A DNA stretch of 64,000 nucleotides, taken from Beaufortia kweichowensis (taxonomy: Eukaryota; Chordata; Actinopteri; Cypriniformes; Gastromyzontidae). Location of the stretch: the NCBI GenBank assembly GCA_019155185.1, contig CM032800.1:17104438-17168437 (forward strand). The letters run 5' to 3'. Below are positions 9,915 through 19,494 of the stretch, one piece after another; position 1 is the stretch's first letter, and each line of letters starts with the position of its first letter. Below the pieces are notes generated by a model. The model ran no database searches. It worked only from the letters and a program-made list of their open reading frames with translations, and was not told the DNA's origin. The position numbers and the translations under genes are program-made.

Positions 9915-10640
9915 ACTGTTCATTGTCCACCTGCACTGCCAACACGCAGTGGCTGTTAGCTTCCTGCAGAGAACAAGAGGGAGCTGACATTTATTGGGGA
10001 GAACTACAGCCAGAGCAAGCAGGGAAGTGTGGGTTGCTGTCGCTGTTTCACCTGTGGAAGCAATGGATTCTCCTCATAAACCCGTACATGCCTCCTAAAG
10101 ACCCCACACACATTATATTATTCTATGGAAAGGGACCAGACAGAATGGTATCAAGAGGCATTTGCTGCTGAGTTAGAGGGGGTAGAATGGGAAGTGAAGT
10201 GTTGTAACATCTTTGTGGGAAAAGAGGGAGTTGTAGGACAGGTAGAACTGACTAGTGACCAGGAAAAATGGTACATGATGGGTCCTGAGGCACAACCACA
10301 CATCACTCTAGCTGTACATCCAGAACATCAGGCAAAAGATTTAGGTCCAATGACTGCACGACTAGCAACAGCTACTGATTGGGAAGACACACAGATTTTT
10401 GGGGTACACTACTCTAACACAGAACAGGCTTACAAGATAGTTGTAGACACCAGTGATTTAGTGTTATTGACACAACAGTGGGTGACCAGATGGCACGGTA
10501 GGGAGCAAACTGATCATGAGTCAGCCGCAGCTTTCTTAGAGACATTACCGTCAGAACCTTGGTCACAAGGACCAACAGACGTAGGGTTTTGTTTTTCTAG
10601 TCCGGAAGTTTACTTCGAGCTAAAGTCATATGAGCCCATT
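9911..10640 (+). pseudogene. ERV-A 2H-phosphoesterase-like (CNPase-like) domain between protease and RT
   Basis: Two frames (9911-10171 and 10125 onward) carry the pieces of one domain. It begins with IYWGELQPE, a first histidine motif THIILFYGK (His codon 10109), then VGQVELTSDQEKWYM, then a second motif PHITLAVHP (His codon 10299). The two His codons are 190 bases apart, about 63 residues. ERV-B has the same order with HVT and HIS 61 residues apart. Two H-x-[ST] motifs around a QVEL/QAEL-type strand are the hallmark of the 2H phosphoesterase superfamily, including CNPase and viral 2',5'-phosphodiesterases. Here the first motif has Ile in place of Ser/Thr, and a frameshift lies just after it, so this copy is inactive. 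A dUTPase, the enzyme sometimes found in retroviral pol, does not fit. The fold is inferred from motifs only. Confidence 0.6.
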
Positions 10641-11680
10641 TGGCAACCTCAATACCCACATAAACCAAAAGCTGAAGAGGGATCACAGACACCATTCAAG
10701 GCCTCCTGGAGGCAGGTGTGCTGGAACCCTCAGTTTCTTCCTGGAACACACCCATACTTCCAGTTGAGAAGCAAAACACAGGTAAATATCGAATGGTACA
10801 TGACCTGAGGAAAATTAACTCCATTGTAAAAACACCAACTTTGCCAGTGCCGAATCCATACACAGCTCTGATCAACTTGACACCACAACACATATGGTTT
10901 ACTTGTATAGATTTGGCTAATGCCTTTTTCTGTCTGCCCTTAGCAGATGAACTACGTGACATGTTCTCATTTACATTTCAGGGTCAGCAATACAGATACA
11001 CCAGAATGCCACAAGGGTTTATTCTGTCACCAGGCATTTTTAATCATGCCCTAAGAGACCTATTGAAACCTTGCATACTTCCAGATCATGTAGTGTTAAT
11101 ACAATATGTTGATGATCTTTTGATAGCTGCAGAGACCACAGAAACATGTTTGGAAGCTACCAGAGCAGTGTTGTTGCAGTTACATGAGGTAGGATTCAAA
11201 GTGAGCAAAGTCAAGTTGCAGCTCTGTAGACCACAAGTTACATTTTTGGGGAGAATAGTGTCGGGACAGGGGTCTGGAATGTCACCACAGCACAGATCAG
11301 CTATTTTGCATCATCCCAAACTGGTAACTGTTAAAGACATGTTGTCATTCTTAGGTCTTGCTGGTTTTAGCAGACAATTCATTCCCCAGTTCACTGAAGA
11401 AACAGTACTGCTGAGGGCATTGGTGAAGGAAAAGGGTCCATGTCAGTTAAAAGCACGTCTTGACTGGACCACAGAAACAGAACAAAAGTTCATTGCATTA
11501 AAGCAAGCACTGTCAAGTGCAGCTGAATTGGCTACACCTGACTACTCCATACCCTTCTACTTGGACGTTTCAGAGTCTGAGAGAACGGTCAATGGTGTGC
11601 TATTCCAGAAAGTGTCTGGAAACAGAAAAGTATTGATGTATTTGAGCATTTTGCTCGATAGTACTGAACAGAAACAACCC
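10641..11680 (+). pseudogene. pol: ERV-A reverse transcriptase
   Basis: The frame 10718-11737 reads SSWNTPILPVEKQNTGKYRM, then VHDLRKIN, motif A CIDLANAFFCLPL (Asp codon 10910), then RMPQGFILSPGIFNHAL, then the catalytic YVDD at 11105-11116, then the thumb/connection phrase LSFLGLAGFSRQFIPQF. The fingers upstream of 10718 are in a shifted frame. Gammaretrovirus-like RTs share YVDD and the connection phrase. The active-site residues are intact, but the frame is broken at both ends (about 10700 and 11720). Confidence 0.88.
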
Positions 11681-11682
11681 CC

Positions 11683-12612
11683 GTGCACACGGTATGCAAC
11701 AGGCTTGGGGAAATTTTGCAGAAAACAGCTCATGTAGTCATGGGTCATCAATTGATTGTTCTTATATCTCACAAAGTTATGGCTTACATCAATTTTGCTT
11801 CTTTCACAATGTCTTCACTCAGACAATGCCGCATTCAAAAAGTTTTGACCTCGCCAAATGTCACATTCACTCACGAAGGCATTAACATGGCAGATGGTAT
11901 AGTAGCTGGAGAACCTCATGAGTGTGAATCGATTGTTGAAGCAGAGTCAAAAATAAGATCAGATCTTCAGGCAACCCCGTTGGAGGGAGAAGTAGAAAAT
12001 TTGTATTGTGATGGTTGTTGCTATAGGGATGACAAGGGACAACTAAGAGCAGGTTATGCAGTGGTAAGACAAGTAGGGGATTCCTTTGAAACTGTGGTAT
12101 CTACTTCCTTAGAGGGGAAACAGTCAGCACAGAGAACTGAAGTTTTGGGGTTGATTGAAGCCTTGAGATGGGCTGCAGGAAAAAGAGTTAACATTTACAG
12201 TGATTCAGCATATGCAGTGGGAGCACTGCATGTGGAATTGTCAAAATGGCAGAGAGCAGGGTTTGTAACTACTGATGGCAGTGCCATTAAGCATGAGGTT
12301 GAAATGAAAAAGCTGTCAGAAGCTATTATGTTACCAGCAGCAGTGGCTGTAGTGAAATGTAAGGGCCATGACAAAATACGGTCCAGCACATCAGCAGGAA
12401 ATCAGACAGCTGATGCAGCTGCTAAACAGGCAGCAGGGTATGTTGTTGACAAGCAACTGGTCACTGCAGAGAAAACCATTTTAGATATTTTGCCAACCTT
12501 GGATTGGGCTGCGATAGGGACGGCTCAGGGGGAGGCATCCCCACAAGAGAAGTCTATGTGGTTAAGTAAAGGAGCGATTCTGTATGGAGAGCATCTGATG
12601 GCAGACCTGTGA
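11683..12612 (+). pseudogene. pol: ERV-A connection and RNase H
   Basis: A 309-residue open frame. The tether/connection fills the first 100 residues. RNase H follows with all four acidic residues visible: D110 (LYCDGCC), E153 (QRTEVLGL), D174 (IYSDSAYA) and D244 (QTADAAAKQAA). It would remove RNA from RNA-DNA hybrids. The frame ends at 12612, and the integrase zinc-finger histidines follow in a shifted frame. This is one of the better-preserved pieces of ERV-A. Confidence 0.86.
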
Positions 12613-13560
12613 TACGACCACCATTGGTTAAGTCTCTGTTTACAGAAGCCCATGGGCTGGCCCACGTGGGGGGAAGCTCAGATGAAAAGAAATTTGACTC
12701 ATTGGTGGCATCCATACCTGGCCCCCATGGTGCAAACGTTTCTCCGTGAGTGCAGTATATGCCAGGGACATAATGTGCATGGCACAGTCAGGCCAGATCA
12801 GGGAGCATTTCCTCTGCGGACTGGCCCTGGAGAGGAAGTGGTTACTTATTACACCGACATGGGAGAACAAGTACAAGGACAAAGATACTTGTTGGTTTTG
12901 GTTGATAGCTTCACTGGATGGCCAGAAGCATGGCCCACAAAATCTGAGGACAGCCAGTCCGTCATTAAGTGTTTGCTAAATCAGTACATCCCTAGATATG
13001 GGTTTCCTAGGAAAATTAGAAAAACTCTTTTGGAACAGTGTACCACCCCCAGTCTCAAGGAAAAGTTGAACGAATGAACAGAAATCTGAAAATAAAATTG
13101 GCTAAAATCTGCGCGCAAACAAAAATGAATTGGATACAAGCATTACCTATTGCCCTTATGGCAGTTCATTCTTCTGTTAACAAGACCACTGGTTTCACAC
13201 TGTTTGAACTTCTGACAGGGCGCCAGTTCCCTGGCCCTAGCGCAGCGCTAGATAGAGATGACTGTCCCCCACTAATGTATAAACCATACTATGACCAATT
13301 ACATGCTCTAGTTACAGGTTTTTCCAATCAGGTATGGAACACATCTGATCCTGTTCCGCCGGATGACAGGTGCCCACTGCTGAGTGGGTTCATCTGAAGG
13401 TGTTTAAAAGGAAGTGGAGCGAGCAGAGGTGGACAGATCCGTTAACGGTTGTTGAGCGCACCTCGCACGGTGTCTGTGTGCAAGGGAAAGGTGAGACCTG
13501 GTACCATTGGTCCTGCTGCGCTCCAGCAGAACCCCCGAGTCGGACACTGGATGACAGTAG
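12613..13560 (+). pseudogene. pol: ERV-A integrase (lacks the second catalytic Asp segment)
   Basis: The HHCC finger is split by a frameshift: the His pair is in HGLAHV (about 12647) and the Cys pair in LRECSICQGHN in the frame from 12652. The core has a first Asp in YYTDMGEQVQGQRYLLVLVDSF and the catalytic Glu in SQGKVERMN (about 13060). The segment that should carry the second Asp (SDNG-type) between PRYGFPRKIR and YHPQSQ is missing at about 13010-13045, where the frame also changes. The C-terminal domain (WTDPLTVVERTSHGV, then TWYHWSCCAP) is of gammaretroviral type. The enzyme is dead twice over. Confidence 0.83.
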
Positions 13561-14125
13561 AGTGGTCCTAAAGGAACTTCAGAGCCAAAAGGGGGAGGTG
13601 GTAAACACACACATCACAGATATTACACATCCTGAACAAAGCACAGAACAAAACACCAGCACTGAAAACATAATTTACAAACAAAGCACACAAACAGAAG
13701 TGACACATACTGGAGACACTGACTTTTCACTGATATACACACAAGGAGACTTATTCACCAGCCCACCCACAGAGACATTGGCACACTGTGTGAGCAAAGA
13801 CTGTGCATTTGGAGCAGGTGTTGCCAAAGAATTCAGAAGAAGATTTGGGGTTGAAAAAGTCAGACAACAGCAAAAAGAGGGGTGGGAGAATGTGCATTAA
13901 CTATTGAGGGAAAAGAAAAGTTTTCCATTTGATCACAAAAGAGTGTGCTACAGACCTGCCAACAAATGACAATTTTACAAAGAGTATTCAATGTATGAGA
14001 GTGTTGTGAAGAAAAAGCTATCAAGACAATCTCCATCCCAAAAATAGGTTGTGGCAGAGACAAATTGAGCTGGGGAGAAGTGGAAGAGAGGGGCTCTGGA
14101 ATAACTGTGTATGAACTGCCATAAA
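13561..14125 (+). pseudogene. TARG1/OARD1-like macrodomain fused to the C-terminus of ERV-A integrase
   Basis: The open frame 13370-13900 runs from the integrase C-terminal domain through a Ser/Thr-rich linker straight into IYTQGDLFTSPPTETLAHCV and FGAGVAKEFRRRFG. These match the start and first ADP-ribose-binding loop of the TARG1/OARD1 macrodomain family. After two frame changes (about 13880 and 13925) the rest is recognisable: LITKECATDLPTND (Lys codon 13938-13940) and SIPKIGCGRDKLSWGEVE (Asp codon 14059-14061), ending in ITVYELP before a stop at 14123-14125. The Lys and Asp fall where human TARG1 has its catalytic pair (K84, D125). The family removes ADP-ribose from proteins or hydrolyses O-acetyl-ADP-ribose. 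The frame-shifted copy is not functional. ERV-B and ERV-C have no room for it. Confidence 0.8.
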
Positions 14126-14488
14126 TGATAATCTGTTCACAGGAGAAGGACAGACAAAACATCATCGAGAGACATTGAACTGATGGGTGAATGAGTCAAT
14201 GATAACATTCTTACTGTTTGTTTTGTTGTGTTTTTACCATTTTCTTTACAGGTACAGGGGTTTTACATTTAACAAATTGTCTTACAAAAGTTTCTTTTAA
14301 TGATTTAAGATTTTGAGTGTAATTTCAATAAGTTGTATACTTTTAAAATGTTAAGGTTTTATATATTTACTAAGACGTGTATCTTTTTATTTTTTTATTT
14401 TTAGCTTAAACCCATTATACTTAGGGTTTTGTTTAGCTTATTTTTGAACCCAAAAACAATATAAAACAACAAAAACCATACTATAAAA
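14126..14488 (+). promoter_or_regulatory. Pol-env interval with likely env splice acceptor
   Basis: A T-rich stretch (14220-14402) without a gene ends in TTTTTATTTTTAG at 14392-14404. A long pyrimidine-rich tract followed by AG is what a 3' splice site needs. It sits 85 bases before the env ATG, as expected for a singly spliced env mRNA. The branch point is not identified. Confidence 0.55.
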
Positions 14489-15874
14489 ATGAAGCTTTGG
14501 AAAAATTGGAGACTGTTGGGAGTACTAGCAGTGATAGCATATACAGTTGTGGGAATTACTTTCTTAATAGAACACTTCCAGACTGAAGGCAATTCACTCT
14601 TGCAGAGGAAGGGAAGATCGGTTAGCACTGATGAATGCATAAGGAAATATGGGGGTATTAAACTCGACTATGAGAATGGGGCCACAACATCGTACACGTT
14701 TGATTTATGTCTAGTAATAGATTGTAGAGGTGACAATAGTTCATGGAAAGGATTAGATGTGTATATATGTATGGATCATGGGGTAGATAGACACTGCACG
14801 ACAGGAAAACAATTTGTGGAAGGATGGTGCAAGAGCTGGAGTCAGGTAGTAGGACATACGGGAAATTGGAGATCTACGAGTCAGGAGCTATGGGGGAGAC
14901 TAAAAATACAAAGGAACTATAGTGCAGGACAGAACCCAATAACTTTGTCTATAGGACCGTGGGAGGAACTGATGAGTGGAAAAGAGGGTAAACAGTTATA
15001 TTTAGTACTGGGGATAGATGTGACAGGAAAAGACCCAAAGGCTATAATAAAAATCAACTTTAAGAAACGTGCCCCAACTCCATCAGGCAACCCAGATGAA
15101 GCAAACATAACTACGGTAGAGTTAAAACCATCTAATGATGCAGTAGTCACTGTAGATTATACTAAACTAAGCCCTGATGATGTTATTGAAAGAGCTACAG
15201 GATATGGGGAAAGTAACTTGTGGTTAGATTGGTTAATTGCCACAGCTAGAGAACAGGGGATGGGAAATTGTGTGGGATGTGCCAAAGCACGCCCTGGCCT
15301 GTTTACTGAACCTGCTCCTCTACATCCAAAGGATACTTGGGGGTATTAATGTATGTTAAACCTAACAAAAATGGCCACACCACCAAATTGTACTATATTA
15401 GCCTCAATATTTCCACCTGTAAACAACAGTTCAAGAACTGGGCCTTTCACTCCAAGGGAGGGAAACTATACTTGTTTTAATATCACTAGTTTAAACGCCA
15501 ATATTGACCTGGGACAGATTGATAGCAACTGGTGTAATGTCATGATAAAGGACAACGGTGACATATTAGGATCATGGGCAAGGGCAGGATTGTATTATTA
15601 CTGTGGGGGCAGAAGGCTGTTAATAAGAGTGCCCAAGGGGGCGAGAGGGATTTGTGCCATGTTCAGATTAGGAGCACCCTTGGTTCTAATAGGGGATTTA
15701 GCAGAAAGTACGAGATTAAAAGGGGAGACGGGAATAGCGGAATTAACAAAGCAAAGGAGATGCCACGTATTGTCCAAAATAGATGCCAGTTCATTTGACC
15801 TAACTACAAATAGTCCGACGTACATAGATGCGATTGGGGTTCCAAGGGGGTACCTAACAAGCATAAATTGGTAA
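14489..15874 (+). pseudogene. env: ERV-A env, surface subunit
   Basis: The ATG at 14489 opens a basic N-terminus with a hydrophobic segment (LLGVLAVIAYTVVGITFL), a signal peptide or anchor. The first frame (286 codons) contains many Cys and N-glycosylation sites and ends in PKDTWGY and a stop at 15349. The next frame (15353-15874) continues with EGNYTCFNITSLNA and LYYYCGGRRLLIRVPKG. A Lys/Arg cluster (TKQRRCHVLSK) could be near the subunit cleavage site, but I am not sure. The surface subunit binds the receptor. One stop/frameshift divides it. Confidence 0.78.
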
Positions 15875-16484
15875 ATCAAATAGCATCAGGCTTTGAAAAC
15901 ATACCCGTAGTAGCGGCCCTCTTTCCAATTACTCCCAATAAGAATGTAGACGGAATAAATTATGTGCATTATAATGTGATGAAGTTGGCCAATTTGACCA
16001 GAGATGTGGTAGAAGGACTGGCTGAACAATTAGCCCTGACCTCGTTAATGGCCACGCAGAATAGAATTGCTTTGGATATGGTTCTCGCGGAAAAAGGGGG
16101 TGCTCGATGTTTGGGGATTCGTGTTGTACTTTTATACCCAATAATACAGCTCCAGATGGATCAGTGACCAGAGCATTAGAGGGTCTAAGGGTCTTGTCAG
16201 CAACCATTCAGACACACTCTGGTGTAAATAACCCTCTGGAACAGTGGATGAACCAAATCTTTGGAAGATGGAAATCAGTGATAATGTCATTACTTTTATC
16301 TGTGGCTACTTTTCTGGGTATTTTAGTTACTTGTGGTTGTTGTTGTATTCCTTGCGTTCGATCTCTATGCAACCATCTTATAGTTACAGCTGTTGAGGAG
16401 AAGCAACCACCACCTCCTTACCAGATGCCGCTGTTGGGGCTCCATAGCGGGGATGATGAGAAGGAGGAGGAGGAAGTGATTTGA
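15868..16484 (+). pseudogene. env: ERV-A env, transmembrane subunit
   Basis: The frame from 15868 has a fusion-peptide-like stretch (NIPVVAALFPITP), a helical region, and the gammaretrovirus-type segment ATQNRIALDMVLAEKGGA. A frameshift near 16105 divides it from CSMFGDSCC, the CX6CC motif that forms the disulfide with the surface subunit. The second frame (16107-16484) continues through a membrane anchor (SLLLSVATFLGILVTCGCCC) and a tail with PPPY (PPPPYQMPLL). This is a class I fusion protein subunit of gamma type. The frameshift inactivates it. Confidence 0.83.
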
Positions 16485-16485
16485 G

Positions 16486-16510
16486 TCGATCTCCTGAAAA
16501 AGGAGATCGA
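16486..16510 (+). promoter_or_regulatory. Perfect 10-bp hairpin between env stop and polypurine tract
   Basis: TCGATCTCCT pairs with AGGAGATCGA around a GAAAA loop, starting directly after the env stop codon and ending at the G-rich stretch before the 3' LTR. Its role is unknown. It could be a structural element near the polypurine tract. Confidence 0.7.
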
Positions 16511-16530
16511 AAGGGGGATTAAAGGGAAAA
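16511..16530 (+). promoter_or_regulatory. ERV-A polypurine tract
   Basis: AAGGGGGATTAAAGGGAAAA directly precedes the 3' LTR start TGTATTCA at 16531. The last 11 bases also precede the LTR at 4499. This is the RNase H-resistant primer for plus-strand DNA. Confidence 0.75.
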
Positions 16531-16784
16531 TGTATTCATAATGCTTTATTTTCTTCTGCAGAGTTCAACTGTATTAATCATTATAACAGTATTAATCATT
16601 ATTTGCTTATTATTATATTTTCGCATACTTGTGTAAAATGCTTACTAGTGGAAATTTACCCAGGAGGGAAAAGGACCGGTGTAACCATATATGGAATGCG
16701 CTATCTTAGGTCAAAGTGCCCTAAGCACTCCAAGTGTGTCTTTCAACCTTTAAAAAGTTTGATTGTGCAGACTAAGCGTTTATC
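16531..16784 (+). repeat. ERV-A 3' LTR, truncated
   Basis: It aligns with 4499-4699 (GTATTAATCATTATAACAG, CCATATATGGAATGCGC and further phrases) and has about 25 extra bases near its start. Similarity ends near 16742-16784, where LINE endonuclease sequence begins. TATA, R and U5 are missing, so this LTR is incomplete. Confidence 0.8.
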
Positions 16785-16785
16785 T

Positions 16786-17490
16786 TTGCAGACTTAGATC
16801 AAAGAGAGGAGGGCTTTACCTGGTTCAGTGGTGATGGTACCAGAGCCTCTCGAATTGACTATGTTTTAACAAGAGACCGCCTGCCAACTGATGCTACATT
16901 GACCCCCTCTTCTTTTCTGATCACATGATGCTGTCGTGTATCCTGTCACTTCTCCTTGGTGTGACCGTAGGGGGAGGGCTGTGGAAGCTGAACTGTTCCT
17001 TATTAGAAAACAAAGATGTAGTTAGGGAATATAGGGAACAGTTTAGCCAATGGCAGACCCTCCAAGACTTTTATGATTCACAAACACAGTGGTGGGAAAT
17101 GGTGAAGGGACGGATGACACATTTTTTTTTAAAAGGCAGGGGAAAATAGGCAAAACCAGGAAAAGAGGTGCATGTTGGGGCTGCAGAAAAGACTATAGAG
17201 ATATTTTAGCAAAGAAATAAAAGAAGTGAAGAAAGAAATGTTAGCCCGATCAGAGACGATAAGTAAATGTGTCATGTTAAGAAGTAAAGAAAAAGAAATC
17301 GAAGAAGGGGAAAAGTGTACCAGGTATTTTTTTTTAAGCACACAAAGAGAGGGGATCACTACCCTAAAAGTGGGAGGAGAGGAGGTACACACAACAAATG
17401 AGATTTTAAGGGAAATTGAATGTTTTATCAAGATTTGTACAATTGTAAAGATATTTCACAGGACACCTTAAAAGAAGTCTTAGAGTTTTT
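16786..17490 (+). pseudogene. LINE ORF2 endonuclease end and RT linker (copy B)
   Basis: The first frame reads EEGFTWFSGDGTRASRIDYV, then SFSDHMMLSC, the C-terminal signature of AP-endonucleases with the SDH histidine. The linker QWQTLQDFYDS follows (frame 16925-17149). After a poly-A/T slip near 17120 it continues in 17226-17471 with KEKEIEEGEKCTRYFF. Compared with copy A, 30-40 codons are lost around 17200. Frameshifts inactivate it. Confidence 0.82.
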
Positions 17491-17499
17491 AGATAAGAA

Positions 17500-17785
17500 G
17501 ATAAACAGTCAAGTGGGTTTTCCAGGGAGGTTCTTAACATGGGTGGGACTTCTGTACAAGGATCTTGTTGGCAAAATTCTCGTAAATGGGCATCTATCCA
17601 AAGCTGTGAATATATGCAGCGGTGTCCGTCAGGGGTGTCCTTTATCCCCACTCCTGTATGTGGTATGTATTGAACCATTAGCACAGATCTTGGGAAAGGA
17701 TAAATGGATTAAAGGACTGGATGTTCCTGGGAAAGGAAAGTTTTATATATGGATGACGAGAACCTCTTATCGACTGATCTTTTAA
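17500..17785 (+). pseudogene. LINE ORF2 RT palm remnant with core deletion (copy B)
   Basis: The sequence jumps from VLEFLDKKINSQ directly to VGFPGRFLTWVGLLYKD. Copy A has more than 180 residues of RT between these points, including motif A. After the jump, GVRQGCPLSPLLYVVCIEPL is intact. The YADD region is blurred (FYIWMTRTSYR near 17745). The deletion removes catalytic residues, so no RT could be made. Confidence 0.82.
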
Positions 17786-17939
17786 TCTCTGCAAAGAGCT
17801 CTAGACTTGACTGATTGGTACGGTCGGGCCTCGGGCGCCAAGCTAAATAGAACAAAGTCTGAGGCCCAGCTCTTTGAGCCGTGGAGTAACAAAAACACAG
17901 AAGGACTTGATGTGGTTTTTAAGGAAACAGATTTTTAAG

Positions 17940-19149
17940 TTTTAAGGGTTAAATTTGACTGAGAGGGTAGAGGATGGGGAAACTGGACGGACTTGGTAGG
18001 GAAAGTCAGGCAACGACTGGGGTTTTGGGTACTAATACAACTGACAATAGAAGGGAAAATTTTAATTTTTAAAGCTGTGATTTTACCTCTGTTTTTACTT
18101 GTGTGTTCTGTTTTTAGTCCCCCAAAGCATTTCATTACAGATGTGGAGACAGCAGTGTTTTATTTCTTGTGGGGGTCCAAGTGGGAGCGCCTAAAGAGGA
18201 ATGTGGTAAAAAATAAAGCAGAAAATGGAGGGAAAGGCCTCCCAGACCTCCACAAGCCTCCTTTTTAGCCAGGCGTTTCACTGCCTTGCACATAAATTAT
18301 GCAGTGACTCCATCCAGAGGAAATAAAACGGCATGGGGTCGTACCTGAGAATGTTAAAAATCGATCTGAAAACTCCTGTGTCTTTTAACATGCCAAAAGA
18401 GTACAATTTTATAAAGAGATTTTTAAAGAAACAGAATGTCACTATTTTAACTAAACACAAATCTCTCATTTCCCTTGTTCAGGACTGGGAGTCAGTGAGT
18501 CCAGTTCCAGGCCTCACACGAAGTAAGGCCAAACAAGTTTGGAAGAATGCTGCCCACCCCGCTCTCCAGAACAAGCACAAGGACCTGGCGTGGATGGCGG
18601 GCCCATGAAATCCTCCCGGTCAGGGCGGTAATGTACTCCCGGAGAATGGCCAAGGACAGGACCTGCCCACATCCCGGATGCAACACACCGGAGACTGTGC
18701 GACATCTTCTCTGGGAGTGCGGCATTGCACGGGACCTATGGGCCTTAACCGGCCCCCTGTATTCCCCGAGCCTGCCAGCAGGTGTGGTCCAGATGGACTA
18801 CAAGCTCACCAGCTATGGGGTGGGCCAGAGCTTGAAGGACCTATCTGCACAAAAATTTACCTCGGTCTGGCTCACCCTGAACACTATCAAGACTGTCATC
18901 TGGACCACAAGAAACCTGCTGGTGGGGAAACAGGTTACGGTGCCCCTCCACGCGTGTGAGCAGCTGGTGAAATTTTTGCTGCAGGGGCACCGGGCTCTGT
19001 CATTCAGACAAGGGGGGCCAGGGTCGCACATAGAGGCACCCTTACCACTTCCGGCTACGGGAAAAGCGCTTGTCCAGCAGAGCGGGGTGATGGACATATT
19101 TTTAGGGCCTCACCCCGGCCTGAACAATGAGATATTTTTGGAAAAGTGA
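17940..19149 (+). pseudogene. LINE ORF2 C-terminal domain (copy B)
   Basis: Frames 17993-18268, 18333-18608 and 18547-19149 together cover the thumb and the C-terminal region. The last 200-residue frame carries a Cys/His motif CPHPGCNTPETVRHLLWEC (about 18660-18725), of the type often found at the end of Tx1 and L1-like ORF2 proteins. It ends at a stop at 19149. Several frameshifts separate the pieces. Confidence 0.75.
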
Positions 19150-19494
19150 CATCTTGGTTCTTATCGGTTTTAATTCCATTATTTTAGTGTTAATATGTCA
19201 ATGTTAGTATTTTATCGATTTTAAAAGCATAGGGGCGAGTAAGATTTTAAACATTTTCTTTAAAATCTGTCCATTATCTTACCAGTAAAAGTATGTCATA
19301 TGTATGTATCCCCTCTTAATAATTTATTAAGTTAACTAATTTATTTGTTTGATTTTAATTACACATCTAAGTAACGTTAATTATACATGCAAAATGTTTG
19401 CAATTAAGAAAGTAATGGAAAAAGCAATGTAAACATGTACTTCCCTGAAAGTATTGCAATGTGAAAGAGTGACAATAAAATTTTAGAAAGAAAA
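19150..19494 (+). other. LINE 3' UTR (copy B)
   Basis: A/T-rich sequence without a gene follows the ORF2 stop. It ends in GACAATAAAATTTTAGAAAG, a poly(A)-signal-like end, directly before the U2-derived 15 bases. In this clade the 3' UTR is normally the template recognised during target-primed reverse transcription. Confidence 0.7.

Larger units (their letters stand above)
4499..16784 (+). mobile_element. ERV-A: decayed gamma-type endogenous retrovirus with 2H and macro domains
   Basis: A provirus on the plus strand: split 5' LTR (4499-4829 and 6352-6556), tRNA-Trp PBS, hairpin-rich leader, gag, protease, a 2H-phosphoesterase-like segment, RT, RNase H, integrase, a macrodomain fused to integrase, env, polypurine tract, and a truncated 3' LTR. 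It is about 10.8 kb without the nested solo LTR (4830-6347). All genes carry stops or frameshifts. The flanks are overlapping parts of different LINE copies (C and B), so this is not a clean single insertion. The polypurine-like TAAAGGGAAAA also precedes the left LTR, which points to recombination between related proviruses. The gamma-type call rests on the CX6CC transmembrane subunit and the gag-pol layout. Confidence 0.85.

Noticed and set aside
9911..10640. dUTPase between protease and RT
   Set aside because: No dUTPase motifs are visible; the two H-x-[ST]-like motifs fit a 2H phosphoesterase better.
4499..16784. ERV-A as a clean insertion into one LINE copy
   Set aside because: The LINE parts on the two sides overlap in content and belong to different copies, and no target duplication was found.
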